Source of the DNA: Pararhodobacter aggregans
Lineage (GTDB): Bacteria > Pseudomonadota > Alphaproteobacteria > Rhodobacterales > Rhodobacteraceae
Reading direction: 5' to 3'
DNA: 64,000 bases
Assembly (NCBI RefSeq): GCF_003075525.1
Contig: NZ_QDDR01000001.1
Coordinates: 777,282-841,281, forward strand
In this document: positions 37,764-46,679 of the stretch, one piece after another
How positions within the stretch are numbered: the first letter of the stretch is position 1
How the letters are laid out: the number at the start of each line of letters is the position of its first letter
Translations under genes and position numbers: made by a program
The notes under the pieces: model-generated
What the model was told of the DNA's origin: nothing
The model's database searches: none
The model's input: only the letters and a program-made list of their open reading frames with translations

Positions 37764-38601
37764 TCTTCGGATCCGGGGCGCTGATGGCCTCGGGATCCTT
37801 GCGGTCATAGTCGAAATCCCTGAGCACCCGCTGCACCGCGGCCAGCCGCGCGCGGTATTTGTCGTCGCCGCGGATCACCGTCCAGGGCGCATAGGGGAAA
37901 TCCGAGCGGGCAAAGGTCTCGCCGATCGCCTCGGTGTAGGCGTCCCATTTCGACAGGCCCTTCACGTCGATGGACGAGAGTTTCCATTGCTTGAGGACAT
38001 GCTTCTCGCGTTCCAGCATGCGGCGCAGCTGTTCGGCCTGGCCGACGTTGAACCACAGCTTGATCAGCCGGATCCCGTCATCGACCAGCGCCTGTTCGAA
38101 CCCCGGAAGCTGGCCGAAGAAATGCGCGCGCTCGGCCTCCGAGCAGAAGCCGAAGACCTTCTCGACCACGCCGCGGTTGTACCACGACCGGTCCAGCAGC
38201 GCGATCTCGCCCGCCGCGGGCATCTGGGCGATGTAGCGCTGGAAATACCATTGCGTGCGCTCGCGGTCGGTGGGTTTGGGCAGCGCCACGACAGGGGCGC
38301 CGCGCGGGTTGAGGTTCTCGCTCACCCGCTTGATGGCGCCCGACTTGCCCGCCGTGTCGCGGCCCTCGAAGATGACGACGACGCGCTGGCCGGTGGCCTC
38401 GACCCAGCGCTGGAACTTCACCAGCTCGACCTGGAGGGGCTTCATCCGCTCCTCGTATTCCGCCGATTTCATCCAGCGTTCATAGGGGAAGCCCTCGGTC
38501 AGGATGTCCTTCTTGCCGCCCTCGGCGACGGCCTTGCGCACCGCCTCGGGCGCCTCGGATTCGTAATAGCGCGAGATGGCGCCGTCGAAGGGAAGATCCA
38601 T
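37723..38601 (-). CDS. ppk2: polyphosphate kinase 2
   Basis: A cytoplasmic enzyme that transfers phosphate between polyphosphate and nucleoside diphosphates. The 292 residues match single-domain PPK2: Walker A in FEGRDTAGKSGAIKR (about 79-93), Walker B/lid LLDRSWYNRG, and the C-terminal WKLSSIDVKGLSKWDAYTEA. The start ATG at 38601 follows GGAGAAAG. An inverted repeat lies 70 nt upstream. Its stop lies inside the facing ALDH-like frame. Confidence 0.93.
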   Translation of the reverse strand: MDLPFDGAISRYYESEAPEAVRKAVAEGGKKDILTEGFPYERWMKSAEYEERMKPLQVELVKFQRWVEATGQRVVVIFEGRDTAGKSGAIKRVSENLNPRGAPVVALPKPTDRERTQWYFQRYIAQMPAAGEIALLDRSWYNRGVVEKVFGFCSEAERAHFFGQLPGFEQALVDDGIRLIKLWFNVGQAEQLRRMLEREKHVLKQWKLSSIDVKGLSKWDAYTEAIGETFARSDFPYAPWTVIRGDDKYRARLAAVQRVLRDFDYDRKDPEAISAPDPKIIGGVDLWPGHAD

Positions 38602-39103
38602 GGCTTTCTCCGGGGTTTTCCTCAGGCTAGGGCGGGGGAAACGGGCGGACAAGCGGATTTGTGGAATTTCATGTCAGACATTCAAAAGCCTGACATTATG
38701 AGTTCGGAAGTGCATCGGTCCCCGGACGGGTGGCGGGGCGATCTTGGCCTGAAGACCCTCCATGAAGGACGAAGGGCGCCTCACCTGGCTCAGGAGCGAT
38801 TTTTCTCAGGGTTTCGCCCTAATAGCCTGAGATTCATAAATGTATGACATAAATATTGCGTGGCCGGGCGGGCGCCGCGACCCCAAGCCGGCAGCGATGT
38901 CGCGCCGCAGCAGGGATTGCGGGGCTTCGCCCTCCCTTGCGCGAATGTCCGACGGTGCCGCGCCGCAGCAAGCCCCAGGAGGCCCGCGCGTCCCGCGTCC
39001 GGAAACCGCCGGAATCCGGCGCTCGCTGCGATAAATCAGACATTTGCACAGGCCCTGCGCCGACCCTTGCCAAATCCGGCCCCTTGGGGTCAGGGTCGGG
39101 CGC
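38602..39103. other. 502-nt intergenic region with AT-rich promoter-like patches
   Basis: No convincing gene. It contains the ATGTCAG/CTGACAT inverted repeat (38671-38696), an AT-rich patch at about 38830-38857 with TCATA-N4-TATGA symmetry, and a GC-rich part to 39030. A 64-codon frame at 38840 has no ribosome site and poor composition. It probably carries divergent promoters for ppk2 and the TfoX-C gene. Confidence 0.5.
38671..38696. promoter_or_regulatory. ATGTCAG-N12-CTGACAT inverted repeat
   Basis: Perfect seven-base arms in the ppk2 upstream region. The left arm runs on as TGTCAGACA, itself a palindrome. The same ATGTCAG/CTGACAT words make up the core of the palindrome at 43706-43734. 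Confidence 0.45.
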
Positions 39104-39475
39104 ATGGCGACCCCGATTTCCTCGATTCCCAACCTCGGTCCCGCCTCGGAAGAGGCGATGATCCGCGCCGGTATTCCGGATGCAGAGACGCTGCGCAGCC
39201 TCGGCGCCGATGCCGCCTATCAGCGCCTGCTGGACTCGGGCGAGCGGCCGCATTTCATCGGCTATTACGTCCTGCACATGGCCTTGCAGGGCCGCCCCTG
39301 GAACGATTGCAAGGGCGCCGAGAAGGACGCGCTGCGCTTGCGGTTCGATGCGCTGAAAGCCGCGCATGGCGCCAAGGGGGGGATTGAAGGGATCGAGGCG
39401 ATCCTCGATGAGATCGGCGTGATCGACCCGGCGGGCCCCAGACGGCGAGCCGCCAAACCGGCAAGGAACGGATGA
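39104..39475 (+). CDS. TfoX C-terminal domain protein (helix-hairpin-helix-like)
   Basis: A 123-residue protein whose N-terminal 80 residues match the TfoX/Sxy C-terminal domain: ISSIPNLGPASEEAMIRAGIP and LLDSGERPHFIGYYVLHMALQGRPW. The N-terminal TfoX half is absent, so this is a stand-alone TfoX-C protein, as in many Rhodobacterales; its role is unknown. The ATG at 39104 was chosen on homology of the first residues. It overlaps the transglycosylase start (ATGATG at 39472), implying coupled translation. Confidence 0.82.
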   Translation: MATPISSIPNLGPASEEAMIRAGIPDAETLRSLGADAAYQRLLDSGERPHFIGYYVLHMALQGRPWNDCKGAEKDALRLRFDALKAAHGAKGGIEGIEAILDEIGVIDPAGPRRRAAKPARNG

Positions 39476-39957
39476 TGCGTCTGACTGCGGCCCTGACAGC
39501 CCTGACCCTGTTTCTGTCCGCCTGCGGCGGCGGCCATGATCCGGTGCCCGACGTGCCCTCGCGCCTCTATCCCGGCGAGACCCCGCAGATGCGGGTCCAT
39601 ATCCGCCGCGCCGCCGACGAGCTGGAGATCCCCGAGGCGCTGCTGCACCGGGTGATCCAGCGCGAATCCGATTACCGGGCCGATGCCCGCAACGGGCCCT
39701 ATTGGGGGCTGATGCAGATCCTGCCGCAGACCGCGCGCACCATGGGCTTCCGGGGCGAGCCTCAGGAATTGCTGAACCCGGAAGTGAACCTGCGCTACGC
39801 CGGACGCTATCTGCGCGGCGCCTGGATCCTGTCCGAGGGCGACATGGACCGCGCCGTCATGTTCTATGCGCGGGGCTATTACTACGACGCCCGCGACCGC
39901 TGCCTGCTGGTCGAAACCGGGCTGGCGCAACGCGAGACCAATCGGCGCTGCCGATAA
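39472..39957 (+). CDS. lytic transglycosylase, lipoprotein (SLT domain)
   Basis: Cleaves peptidoglycan glycan strands in the periplasm. The 161-residue protein has a lipoprotein signal (LSAC, Cys 18) and a compact SLT fold with catalytic Glu65 in QRESDYRADARN, then the family motifs GLMQILPQTARTMGF and LNPEVNLRYAGRYL. The ATG at 39472 or 39475 is equally possible. A bidirectional hairpin separates it from ndk. Confidence 0.9.
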   Translation: MMRLTAALTALTLFLSACGGGHDPVPDVPSRLYPGETPQMRVHIRRAADELEIPEALLHRVIQRESDYRADARNGPYWGLMQILPQTARTMGFRGEPQELLNPEVNLRYAGRYLRGAWILSEGDMDRAVMFYARGYYYDARDRCLLVETGLAQRETNRRCR

Positions 39958-39961
39958 CGAA

Positions 39962-39985
39962 AAGGGCGGGGAAATCCCCGCCCTT
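39962..39985. terminator. bidirectional terminator between transglycosylase gene and ndk
   Basis: Stem AAGGGCGGGGA/TCCCCGCCCTT with a two-base loop, between convergent genes; flanked by T-richer sequence on both strands (TTCGT / TTTCGTT). Confidence 0.75.
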
Positions 39986-40009
39986 CGTCAATCGCGTCCC
40001 GGCAACAGG

Positions 40010-40432
40010 TCAGCCGACCAGTTCCAGCCCCGAGAAGAAATAAGCGATTTCCTGAGCCGCGGTTTCCGGCGCGTCCGAACCGTGGACCGAGTTCTCGCCG
40101 ACCGAGAGGGCGAATTCCTTGCGGATGGTGCCCTCGGCCGCGTTGGCCGGGTTGGTGGCGCCCATCACGTCGCGGTTCTTGGCAATGGCGCCTTCGCCTT
40201 CCAGAACCTGCACCACGACCGGAGCCGAGGCCATGAATTCGCACAATTCGCCATAGAAGGGGCGGTCCTTGTGCACTTCGTAGAATTTGCCGGCCTGGGC
40301 CAGCGACAGGTGGATGCGCTTCTGCGCGACGATGCGCAGGCCCGCGTCCTCGAACTTGGCGTTGATCTTGCCGGTCAGGTTGCGGTTGGTCGCGTCGGGC
40401 TTGATGATCGACAGCGTGCGTTCGATGGCCAT
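40010..40432 (-). CDS. ndk: nucleoside diphosphate kinase
   Basis: Transfers the gamma-phosphate between nucleoside triphosphates and diphosphates through a phospho-histidine. The 140 residues are full length, with [10 protein letters not shown] at the N-terminus and the active-site His117 in NSVHGSD. The start ATG at 40432 gives the standard MAIERTLS beginning; the upstream frame is not conserved. It is monocistronic between convergent and tandem neighbours. Confidence 0.97.
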   Translation of the reverse strand: MAIERTLSIIKPDATNRNLTGKINAKFEDAGLRIVAQKRIHLSLAQAGKFYEVHKDRPFYGELCEFMASAPVVVQVLEGEGAIAKNRDVMGATNPANAAEGTIRKEFALSVGENSVHGSDAPETAAQEIAYFFSGLELVG

Positions 40433-40555
40433 TTTGGTCTCTCTGGATGCGCGGCGGGCCCCGTGCCCGGCCGCCGGTGGACGGATGAAATCAGGCCCGG
40501 GCCTTATCACGGGCATCGGGGATTGAAAAGCCGCGGATTGATCCGGCGGGCGCCG

Positions 40556-41731
40556 TCAGAGCGCCGCCCGGTCAAGCCTGACCGCCACCAGCCCCGCCGC
40601 CAGTGAGACCAGCACCGCCCCCAGCAGGATGCCCAGCAGCACCACCGGTGAGGCGCTGACCGCCAGCGCCGCCAGCGTCAGCCAGCTGAGCAAGGCCCCC
40701 AGCGCGACGGCCAGCGCTCCGCCGAGGCTGGCGGCGGTCCCGGCCAGATCGGGCCGCACCGACAGCGCGCCGGTATTGGCATTGGCCACGGTCAAGCCAT
40801 TGCCGATGCCCACGAAAATCGTGGCCCCGAACATCAGGTAAGGCGAGGCCGCGCCCATCAGGAACAGGATCAGCGCCAGGCTCAGCGCCACCGAGGGGAT
40901 GACCCGCCCCGCGACGATCAGCCGGTGGATCCCCAGCCGCGGCGCCATCCGCGCGGTCACCGCCGAGCCCAGCATGTAGCCCCCGGTGATCGAGCCGATC
41001 CCGGCGCCGATCCAGGCGGGCGACAGATCCCACAGCGCATGGGCGACGAAGGGCACGCCCGAGACGAAGACGAAAAACGCCCCCAGCGAGAACGCCTGGC
41101 AAAGGGCAAAGGCCCAATAGCGCGGCGCGGCCAGCAAGGCGCCGTAATCGGCGAGCCGCAGCTTGCGGCCGCCCGCCTGTTTCGTCTCGCCCAGGTCCAG
41201 GAAGGCGATGAGCAGCCCCGCGCCCCCCAGCGCCGCGTAAAGGCCAAAGACCGCCCGCCAGCCGATATAGGTGTCGAGGATGCCGCCGATGGTCGGCCCC
41301 AGCATCGGCGCCAAGGCCATCGACGCGCTCACCGCGCCCATGCGGCCCGCGGCCTCGCTGGGCGGATAGAGGTCGCGGATGATCGCCGCCGACATGACGG
41401 TGCCGGCAACGATGGCCGCCTGCGCCAGCCGGAAGGCGATGAAAACCCCGGCCGATTGCGCCAGCGCCGCGCCCAGCGAGGCCCCGGCATAGAGCAGCAA
41501 GGCCGCCAGCGCGACCGGGCGTCGGCCTATGCGGTCGCTGACCGGGCCGATGACCAGCTGCAACACCGCCGAAAAGATCATGTAGCCCGAGACGGCCAGC
41601 GCCAGCCCGGCCTCGTCGGTGCCCAGCGCCACGGTCATCGCCGGCAGCGAGGGCAGGAACATGTTGAGCGTGAGGACCGGCAGCGCGGTCAGCAGGACCA
41701 GCGTGCCGAGATGGGGAGGGGTGCGATGCAT
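40556..41731 (-). CDS. MFS multidrug efflux transporter (Bcr/CflA family)
   Basis: A 391-residue transporter with 12 hydrophobic segments, drug/H+ antiporter-1 type. It has the loop motif GPVSDRIGRRPVALAALL between helices 2 and 3 (MFS motif A) and LPSLPAMTVALGTDEA after helix 1, typical of Bcr/CflA proteins. Probable proton-driven drug export. The ATG at 41731 starts MHRTPPHLG. It is divergent from the ABC-F gene, and drug efflux beside ribosome protection is suggestive but unproven. Confidence 0.9.
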   Translation of the reverse strand: MHRTPPHLGTLVLLTALPVLTLNMFLPSLPAMTVALGTDEAGLALAVSGYMIFSAVLQLVIGPVSDRIGRRPVALAALLLYAGASLGAALAQSAGVFIAFRLAQAAIVAGTVMSAAIIRDLYPPSEAAGRMGAVSASMALAPMLGPTIGGILDTYIGWRAVFGLYAALGGAGLLIAFLDLGETKQAGGRKLRLADYGALLAAPRYWAFALCQAFSLGAFFVFVSGVPFVAHALWDLSPAWIGAGIGSITGGYMLGSAVTARMAPRLGIHRLIVAGRVIPSVALSLALILFLMGAASPYLMFGATIFVGIGNGLTVANANTGALSVRPDLAGTAASLGGALAVALGALLSWLTLAALAVSASPVVLLGILLGAVLVSLAAGLVAVRLDRAAL

Positions 41732-41856
41732 GGCGTTCTCGGTCAGACGCGCCACCAAAGGCGAGCACGCGGGGAATTGCAAGCACCCTGATATTGCCCG
41801 GCGCCTGTTGCGCGCCCGCTGGTGCCCGGCCGAGGCTTCTGCTAAGCGGCGGCATC

Positions 41857-43707
41857 ATGTTGAGCATCACCGATCTTTCTTATTCCGTCGACGGCCGTCC
41901 GCTGATCCAGGGGGCTTCGGCCCGTATTCCGAGTGGCCACAAGGTGGGCCTCGTCGGGCGCAACGGCTCGGGCAAGACCACGCTCTTCCGGTTGATCCGC
42001 GGCGAGCTGGTGACCGAGGGCGGGTCGATCAGCCTGCCCAGCCGCGCCCGCATCGGCGGCGTCGCGCAGGAGGTGCCCTCGTCCTCGACCTCGCTTCTGG
42101 ATACGGTGCTGGCCGCCGATACCGAACGCGCCGGGCTGATGGCCGAGGCCGAGACCGCGACCGATCCCCACCGCATCGCCGAAATCCAGGCGCGGCTCGC
42201 GGATATCGACGCCTGGTCGGCCGAGGGGCGGGCCTCGACCATCCTCAAGGGTCTGGGCTTCACGGCCGAGGAAATGCTGATGCCGTGTTCCGATTTCTCG
42301 GGCGGGTGGCGGATGCGGGTGGCGCTGGCGGGGGTGCTGTTCTCGCAGCCGGACCTGCTGCTCTTGGACGAACCGACCAACTATCTGGACCTCGAAGGCG
42401 CGCTCTGGCTCGAGGCCTATCTGGCGAAATATCCGCATACGGTCATCGTGATCTCGCACGACCGGGGGCTTCTGAACCGGGCGGTCGGCGCGATCCTGCA
42501 TCTCGAGGACAAGAAGCTCACGCTTTACACCGGCGGCTACGACACCTTTGCCAAGACCCGGGCCGAACAGCGCGCGGTCCTGACGGCCGAGGCCAAGAAG
42601 CAGGACGCCCGGCGCGCGCACTTGCAGGCCTTCGTCGACCGGTTCAAGGCCAAGGCCTCGAAGGCGCGGCAGGCGCAGTCCCGCGTCAAGCAGCTGGAGA
42701 AGATGACGCCGATCACCGCGCCCGCCGAGGCCGCGAAACACGTCTTCACCTTCCCGCCGCCCGAGGAACTCTCGCCGCCGATTATCGCCATGGAGGGCGT
42801 CTCGGTCGGCTATGGCGATCTGACGGTTCTGCGCAAACTCTCGCTGAGGATCGACCAGGACGACCGGATCGCGCTGCTGGGGCGCAACGGCGAGGGGAAA
42901 TCCACGCTTTCCAAGCTCTTGGCGGGCAAACTTGAAGCGCGGGGCGGGCAGATGACCGTCTCGACCAAGCTGCGCGTCGGCTATTTCGCCCAGCATCAGG
43001 TCGACGAGCTGCATCTGGACGAGACCCCGGTGCAGCACGTCCGCCGCCTGCGCCCGACCGAAGGCGAGCCGCGGCTGCGCGCCCGGCTGGCAGGCTTCGG
43101 GCTGATGGCAGATCAGGCGGAGACGGTGGTGGGGCGGCTGTCCGGGGGCCAGAAGGCGCGTTTGTCGCTGCTGCTGGCGACCATCGACGCGCCGCATCTC
43201 TTGATCCTCGACGAACCGACCAACCACCTCGACATCGAAAGCCGTGAGGCGCTGGTCGAGGCGCTGACCGCCTATTCCGGCGCCGTGGTGCTGGTCAGCC
43301 ACGACATGCACCTGCTGTCGCTGGTCGCCGACCGGCTGTGGCTGGTCAAGGACGGCGGCGTCGCGCCCTATGAGGACGATCTTGACAGCTACCGCGCGCT
43401 GCTTCTGGGCGGCGACGAGGGCGAGAAGAAGCCCAAGGCCGAGAAAGCCGCCAGGCCCAAGGCCACGCGCGAGCAGGTTCTGGCGCTGAAGGCCGAGCTG
43501 CGCAAATGCGAGCAGCGGGTCGAGAAGCTGGAAGACATGCGCGAGAAGCTGGCCAAGAAACTGGCCGATCCCGAGCTTTACGAGGACGGCCGCAAGGGCG
43601 ACCTCGATGTCTGGAACCGCAAATATGCCGAGGTCATGGACGGCCTCGACCGGGCCGAGGCCTTGTGGATGAAAGCCGTGGAAGCCGTTGAGAACGCTGA
43701 AAAGTGA
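41857..43707 (+). CDS. ABC-F family ATPase
   Basis: A 616-residue soluble protein with two ABC domains and no membrane part. The first has Walker A GRNGSGKTT, signature FSGGWRMR and Walker B LLLLDEPTNYLD. The second has GRNGEGKST, LSGGQKAR and LILDEPTNHLD. They are joined by an interdomain linker rich in charged residues (RAHLQAFVDRFKAKASKARQ), with a C-terminal coiled coil. Such ABC-F proteins (YheS/Uup group) act on the ribosome. The start at 41857 is inside a longer frame; the upstream residues are unconserved. The stop codon lies in a palindrome. Confidence 0.93.
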   Translation: MLSITDLSYSVDGRPLIQGASARIPSGHKVGLVGRNGSGKTTLFRLIRGELVTEGGSISLPSRARIGGVAQEVPSSSTSLLDTVLAADTERAGLMAEAETATDPHRIAEIQARLADIDAWSAEGRASTILKGLGFTAEEMLMPCSDFSGGWRMRVALAGVLFSQPDLLLLDEPTNYLDLEGALWLEAYLAKYPHTVIVISHDRGLLNRAVGAILHLEDKKLTLYTGGYDTFAKTRAEQRAVLTAEAKKQDARRAHLQAFVDRFKAKASKARQAQSRVKQLEKMTPITAPAEAAKHVFTFPPPEELSPPIIAMEGVSVGYGDLTVLRKLSLRIDQDDRIALLGRNGEGKSTLSKLLAGKLEARGGQMTVSTKLRVGYFAQHQVDELHLDETPVQHVRRLRPTEGEPRLRARLAGFGLMADQAETVVGRLSGGQKARLSLLLATIDAPHLLILDEPTNHLDIESREALVEALTAYSGAVVLVSHDMHLLSLVADRLWLVKDGGVAPYEDDLDSYRALLLGGDEGEKKPKAEKAARPKATREQVLALKAELRKCEQRVEKLEDMREKLAKKLADPELYEDGRKGDLDVWNRKYAEVMDGLDRAEALWMKAVEAVENAEK

Positions 43708-43734
43708 ATGACTGACATTTAATGTCAGTCATTC
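43706..43734. terminator. 29-bp palindrome overlapping both stop codons of convergent genes
   Basis: GAATGACTGACATT, one central T, then its exact reverse complement. The ABC-F stop (43705-43707) and the facing gene's stop (43729-43731) both lie in the arms. AT-rich for this genome. Most likely a bidirectional terminator (minus side followed by ACTTTT); the ATGTCAG/CTGACAT core is also found upstream of ppk2. Confidence 0.6.
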
Positions 43735-44604
43735 GTTTCGGGCGTCCCTTTCCCGGTGCTGGCAGGGCGGCGGATCCAGATAGGGCGGCGGCGCGGCGAG
43801 GATCGCCAGCGCCGCCTCGCTCAGCCCCGCCTCCATTCTAAGGCAGACATCGGTCAGGAAGTCCTGCACCGCGCGGGTCGTCGCCTCGCCCGGTTGGCCG
43901 TCCATCGGCCCGGGCGCGTAGCCCCGCAAGGTCAGCGCCACCTGCAGCGCCTGCATGTCGTCCCCGGCCAGCGCCGCGGCCCGGGCCTCGTCATCGGCCA
44001 GCGCGGGCGGGATCCAACCAAGCGCCGTGACCCCGCTCAGCGCGCCTCCCTCGAACTCATAGGCGGTCAGGGCCACCGCCACCACAGCGCAGGCCCGGCA
44101 GCCGTCCGTCACCACGTCGCTCGCGATGAAACGCTGCCGCGCCCCGACCGCGCGATGCCCCACGACCGCCAGCCTGAGCGACGGAAACGCCTGCGGATGT
44201 GCGGCGAGGATCGCCTGCGATTGGGCGTCCCCGGCCGTCTGCGGCTGCAGCGCCAGGGGCTGCACCACGCCGGCCGTGCCGTTGACGAAAAGCGTCTGCT
44301 CGTTGGTATTGGCGAGGAAAGGGAACAGCACGTCGGCCAGATCGACCGCGCCCGTCTCGGTGAAACCGATCATGAGGCCCGGGCTGCCGATCACCGGATC
44401 GGCCTCCAGCCGCCGGGCAAAGGCGATGCCGCCCGCGGGCACCCCGGCCTCGGCCAGACAGGACCAGAGGCCGGGCTCCGGCCCGGTCCCCCGGCAGCGG
44501 CCGATCGCCCCGTCAACGGCGATGTCCCCGGGGCCGACGATGTCCTGCGCCAGCGCCGGACCGGCCAGCGACAGGGCGACAAACAGGGGCAGGGCGCGCA
44601 GCAT
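43729..44604 (-). CDS. secreted protein with peptidoglycan-binding-like domain
   Basis: A 291-residue exported protein with signal peptide (LFVALSLAGPALA, cleavage near residue 19). The central part is not recognised; it contains paired Cys (RCRGTGPEPGLWSC; CRAC). Near the C-terminus, MQALQVALTLRGYAPGPMDGQPGEATTRAVQDFL is a PG_binding_1-type three-helix repeat (about residues 215-250). Likely periplasmic. Found as a single gene between the palindrome and marC. Confidence 0.75.
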   Translation of the reverse strand: MLRALPLFVALSLAGPALAQDIVGPGDIAVDGAIGRCRGTGPEPGLWSCLAEAGVPAGGIAFARRLEADPVIGSPGLMIGFTETGAVDLADVLFPFLANTNEQTLFVNGTAGVVQPLALQPQTAGDAQSQAILAAHPQAFPSLRLAVVGHRAVGARQRFIASDVVTDGCRACAVVAVALTAYEFEGGALSGVTALGWIPPALADDEARAAALAGDDMQALQVALTLRGYAPGPMDGQPGEATTRAVQDFLTDVCLRMEAGLSEAALAILAAPPPYLDPPPCQHRERDARNE

Positions 44605-44708
44605 CCGGGACCTTCCGAGGCAGAGGCCCGCAGCCTAGGCAGCCCGGTCAGCAAGGGTCAACTCACAGGAGCGTTGACTTTGCCCCCGAAGGCGGGAAGC
44701 CTGAGCCG

Positions 44709-45320
44709 ATGCCGGATATCGCTTTCCTCGCCACTGCTTTCGTCACGCTCTTCGTGATTATTGACCCCGTGGGGTTGGCGCCGCTGTTCATCCCGCTGAC
44801 CGCCGGGATGGATGCCCGCCAGCGCCGCGCCGTGGCGATCCGGGCCTGCGTCATCGCCGCCGGGCTGCTGGCGGTCTTCGCGCTGGCGGGCGAGAAGATC
44901 CTGACCACCATCGGCATTACCATGCCCGCCTTCCAGATCTCGGGCGGGGTGCTCTTGTTCCTGACCGCGCTCGACATGTTGTTCGACCGCCGCCAGCAAC
45001 GGCGCGAGGGGCATGCGACCACCGTGCCCGACCCGTCGGTCTTTCCGCTCGCCATGCCGCTGATCGCCGGGCCGGGGGCCATGACCTCGATGATTCTGCT
45101 GATGAATCAGGTCGAGGGCTGGACCGGCACCGTGGCCGTCCTTGGCGTCATGCTGGTCGTCATCGCCTCGTGCTTCGTCTTCTTCCTGCTGGCGCCGCCC
45201 ATTGAACGTCTGCTGGGGCGGACGGGCGAGATGGTGGTGACACGGCTGCTGGGGATGTTGCTGGCCGCGCTCTCGGTGCAATTCGTGCTGAACGGGGCGC
45301 GGGCGGCCGGGGTGATCTGA
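44709..45320 (+). CDS. MarC family membrane protein
   Basis: A 203-residue inner-membrane protein with six hydrophobic segments and MarC landmarks: TLFVIIDPVGLAPLFIPLT in the first helix, the ISGGVLLFLTALDML segment, and FPLAMPLIAGPGAMTS. The family has no settled function despite the name (not a proven drug transporter). Divergent from the secreted protein gene. No neighbours suggest a pathway. Confidence 0.88.
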   Translation: MPDIAFLATAFVTLFVIIDPVGLAPLFIPLTAGMDARQRRAVAIRACVIAAGLLAVFALAGEKILTTIGITMPAFQISGGVLLFLTALDMLFDRRQQRREGHATTVPDPSVFPLAMPLIAGPGAMTSMILLMNQVEGWTGTVAVLGVMLVVIASCFVFFLLAPPIERLLGRTGEMVVTRLLGMLLAALSVQFVLNGARAAGVI

Positions 45321-45410
45321 GCCGCGACCTGACGGGCCTGTGACGGCGCGTCCTCTTCCAGCGCGGCCCCCGGCGCCCTACATCTGGGAACAGACCCCAG
45401 CGGAGGCCCG

Positions 45411-46019
45411 ATGCCCGCCCTCGAGCAATTGACCGACGAGCAGATCCAGCGCCTCGTGTATCTCACGGTGCTGCTGGTGGTGTTGGGCAGTTACGCGCTG
45501 GTGGCGATGCGGGGTCGGGTCTTTACCTTCCTGAGGCATGCGATCCTCTGGGCACTGATCTTCGTCGGCGCCGCGGCCGCCTATGGTCTGTGGCAATCGC
45601 TCTCGTTCTCGAGTGTCGCGGTGCAGACCGGGGATGGCGAGGGGCTGGTGCTGCAACGTTCGTTCGACGGCCAGTATCACCTGACGCTGGACATCACCGG
45701 CCCGAATGGCGCGGTGACGCCGGTGCGGTTCATCGTCGATACCGGCGCCAGCGAGATGGTGCTGACCCAGCAGGACGCGGCGAAGCTGGGCTTCGATCCG
45801 GGCGATCTGCGCTTTCTGGGCGTGGCCCGCACCGCCAATGGCGTGACCCGCACGGCGCAGGTCACGCTCGACCGTGTGTCGCTCGAGGGCCATGTCTCGA
45901 CCCGGGTGCGGGCCTTGGTCAATGAGGGCGAGCTGCATGGCTCGCTGCTGGGCATGGGCTATCTGGAGCGGTTCTCGCGCATCGAGATCATGCGCGACCG
46001 GCTCAGGATCACCTTCTGA
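45411..46019 (+). CDS. TIGR02281-type retropepsin-like aspartic protease, membrane-anchored
   Basis: A 202-residue protein with two N-terminal hydrophobic segments (about 15-32 and 40-60) and a single-domain retropepsin-like fold facing the periplasm. The catalytic motif is VDTGAS (Asp110), with the family's later motif SLLGMGYLERFSRIEI near the end. Such clan AA proteases are alphaproteobacterial and function as dimers; the substrate is unknown. Strong site GCGGAGG. Confidence 0.85.
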   Translation: MPALEQLTDEQIQRLVYLTVLLVVLGSYALVAMRGRVFTFLRHAILWALIFVGAAAAYGLWQSLSFSSVAVQTGDGEGLVLQRSFDGQYHLTLDITGPNGAVTPVRFIVDTGASEMVLTQQDAAKLGFDPGDLRFLGVARTANGVTRTAQVTLDRVSLEGHVSTRVRALVNEGELHGSLLGMGYLERFSRIEIMRDRLRITF

Positions 46020-46022
46020 GGC

Positions 46023-46514
46023 TCAGTTGACCCGGGCGCTGCCCTGGTGCGTGCAATGCGCGGCGCGGGCCATCCGGGTGCCCTCGTCCAGCGACAGGAT
46101 CGCCTCGAGCCCGTCGTTGCAATCCACCAGTTCGCCCAGCATCAAGGGGTCGAGCGAGGCATAGAACGCCTCGACCGCGCGGGTCAGATGCGCGGACATG
46201 CGGCAGACGCCCTTCAGCGGACAGGTATTGTCGGCCGAGAAACATTCGATGAAGGGCAGATCGGATTCGAAGGTGCGGAACACGTCGCCGACGCTGATCT
46301 GTTCGGCCGGGCGGGCCAGGGTGAAGCCACCGTGGCGGCCGCGCATCGTGGTGATGAAGCCCGACTGCCCCAGCTGGTTGACCACCTGCGCCAGGTGGTT
46401 TTCCGAGGCGTTGATCGCCACCGCGACATCGCTCTTGCGCACGATCCGGTCGGGATTGACCGCGCAGACCATCAGCGTGCGCAGGGCGAGGTTGGTGCGG
46501 GTGGTCAGACGCAT
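46023..46514 (-). CDS. Rrf2 family regulator, NsrR-like
   Basis: A 163-residue Rrf2 protein: winged HTH (about 1-80; SENHLAQVVNQLGQSGFITTMRG) and three conserved Cys in CFSADNTCPLKGVC (C91, C98, C104), the arrangement that holds an Fe-S cluster in NsrR (nitric oxide sensor). Residue 8 is Asn where E. coli NsrR has the Asp ligand. Likely senses NO or oxidative stress. Divergent from the FAD oxidoreductase gene, with an FNR site between them. The target may be the oxidoreductase pair. Confidence 0.85.
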   Translation of the reverse strand: MRLTTRTNLALRTLMVCAVNPDRIVRKSDVAVAINASENHLAQVVNQLGQSGFITTMRGRHGGFTLARPAEQISVGDVFRTFESDLPFIECFSADNTCPLKGVCRMSAHLTRAVEAFYASLDPLMLGELVDCNDGLEAILSLDEGTRMARAAHCTHQGSARVN

Positions 46515-46583
46515 CGGGATCTCCGGGATACCAGGAACAGGGATAGATGCGAAACAGGGTCAGGTTTTTTTCCCGCGCCCGCC

Positions 46584-46597
46584 TTGATTGAGATCAA
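46584..46597. promoter_or_regulatory. FNR/FnrL binding site
   Basis: Perfect TTGAT-TGAG-ATCAA, the consensus for FNR/FnrL. It is 83 nt before the oxidoreductase start and 70 nt before the Rrf2 start, so it could act on both. Confidence 0.8.
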
Positions 46598-46679
46598 ATC
46601 CCCGACCTCGCGTCCGGGGAATATTTCCCTTGTCGTGACGGCCGGTCCCGGGCCCCTGACCACAAGGAAGGTGGACGCC

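Noticed and set aside
38840..39034. 64-codon frame in the spacer before the TfoX-C gene
   Set aside because: No ribosome site and Arg/Pro/Gly-rich composition typical of chance frames.
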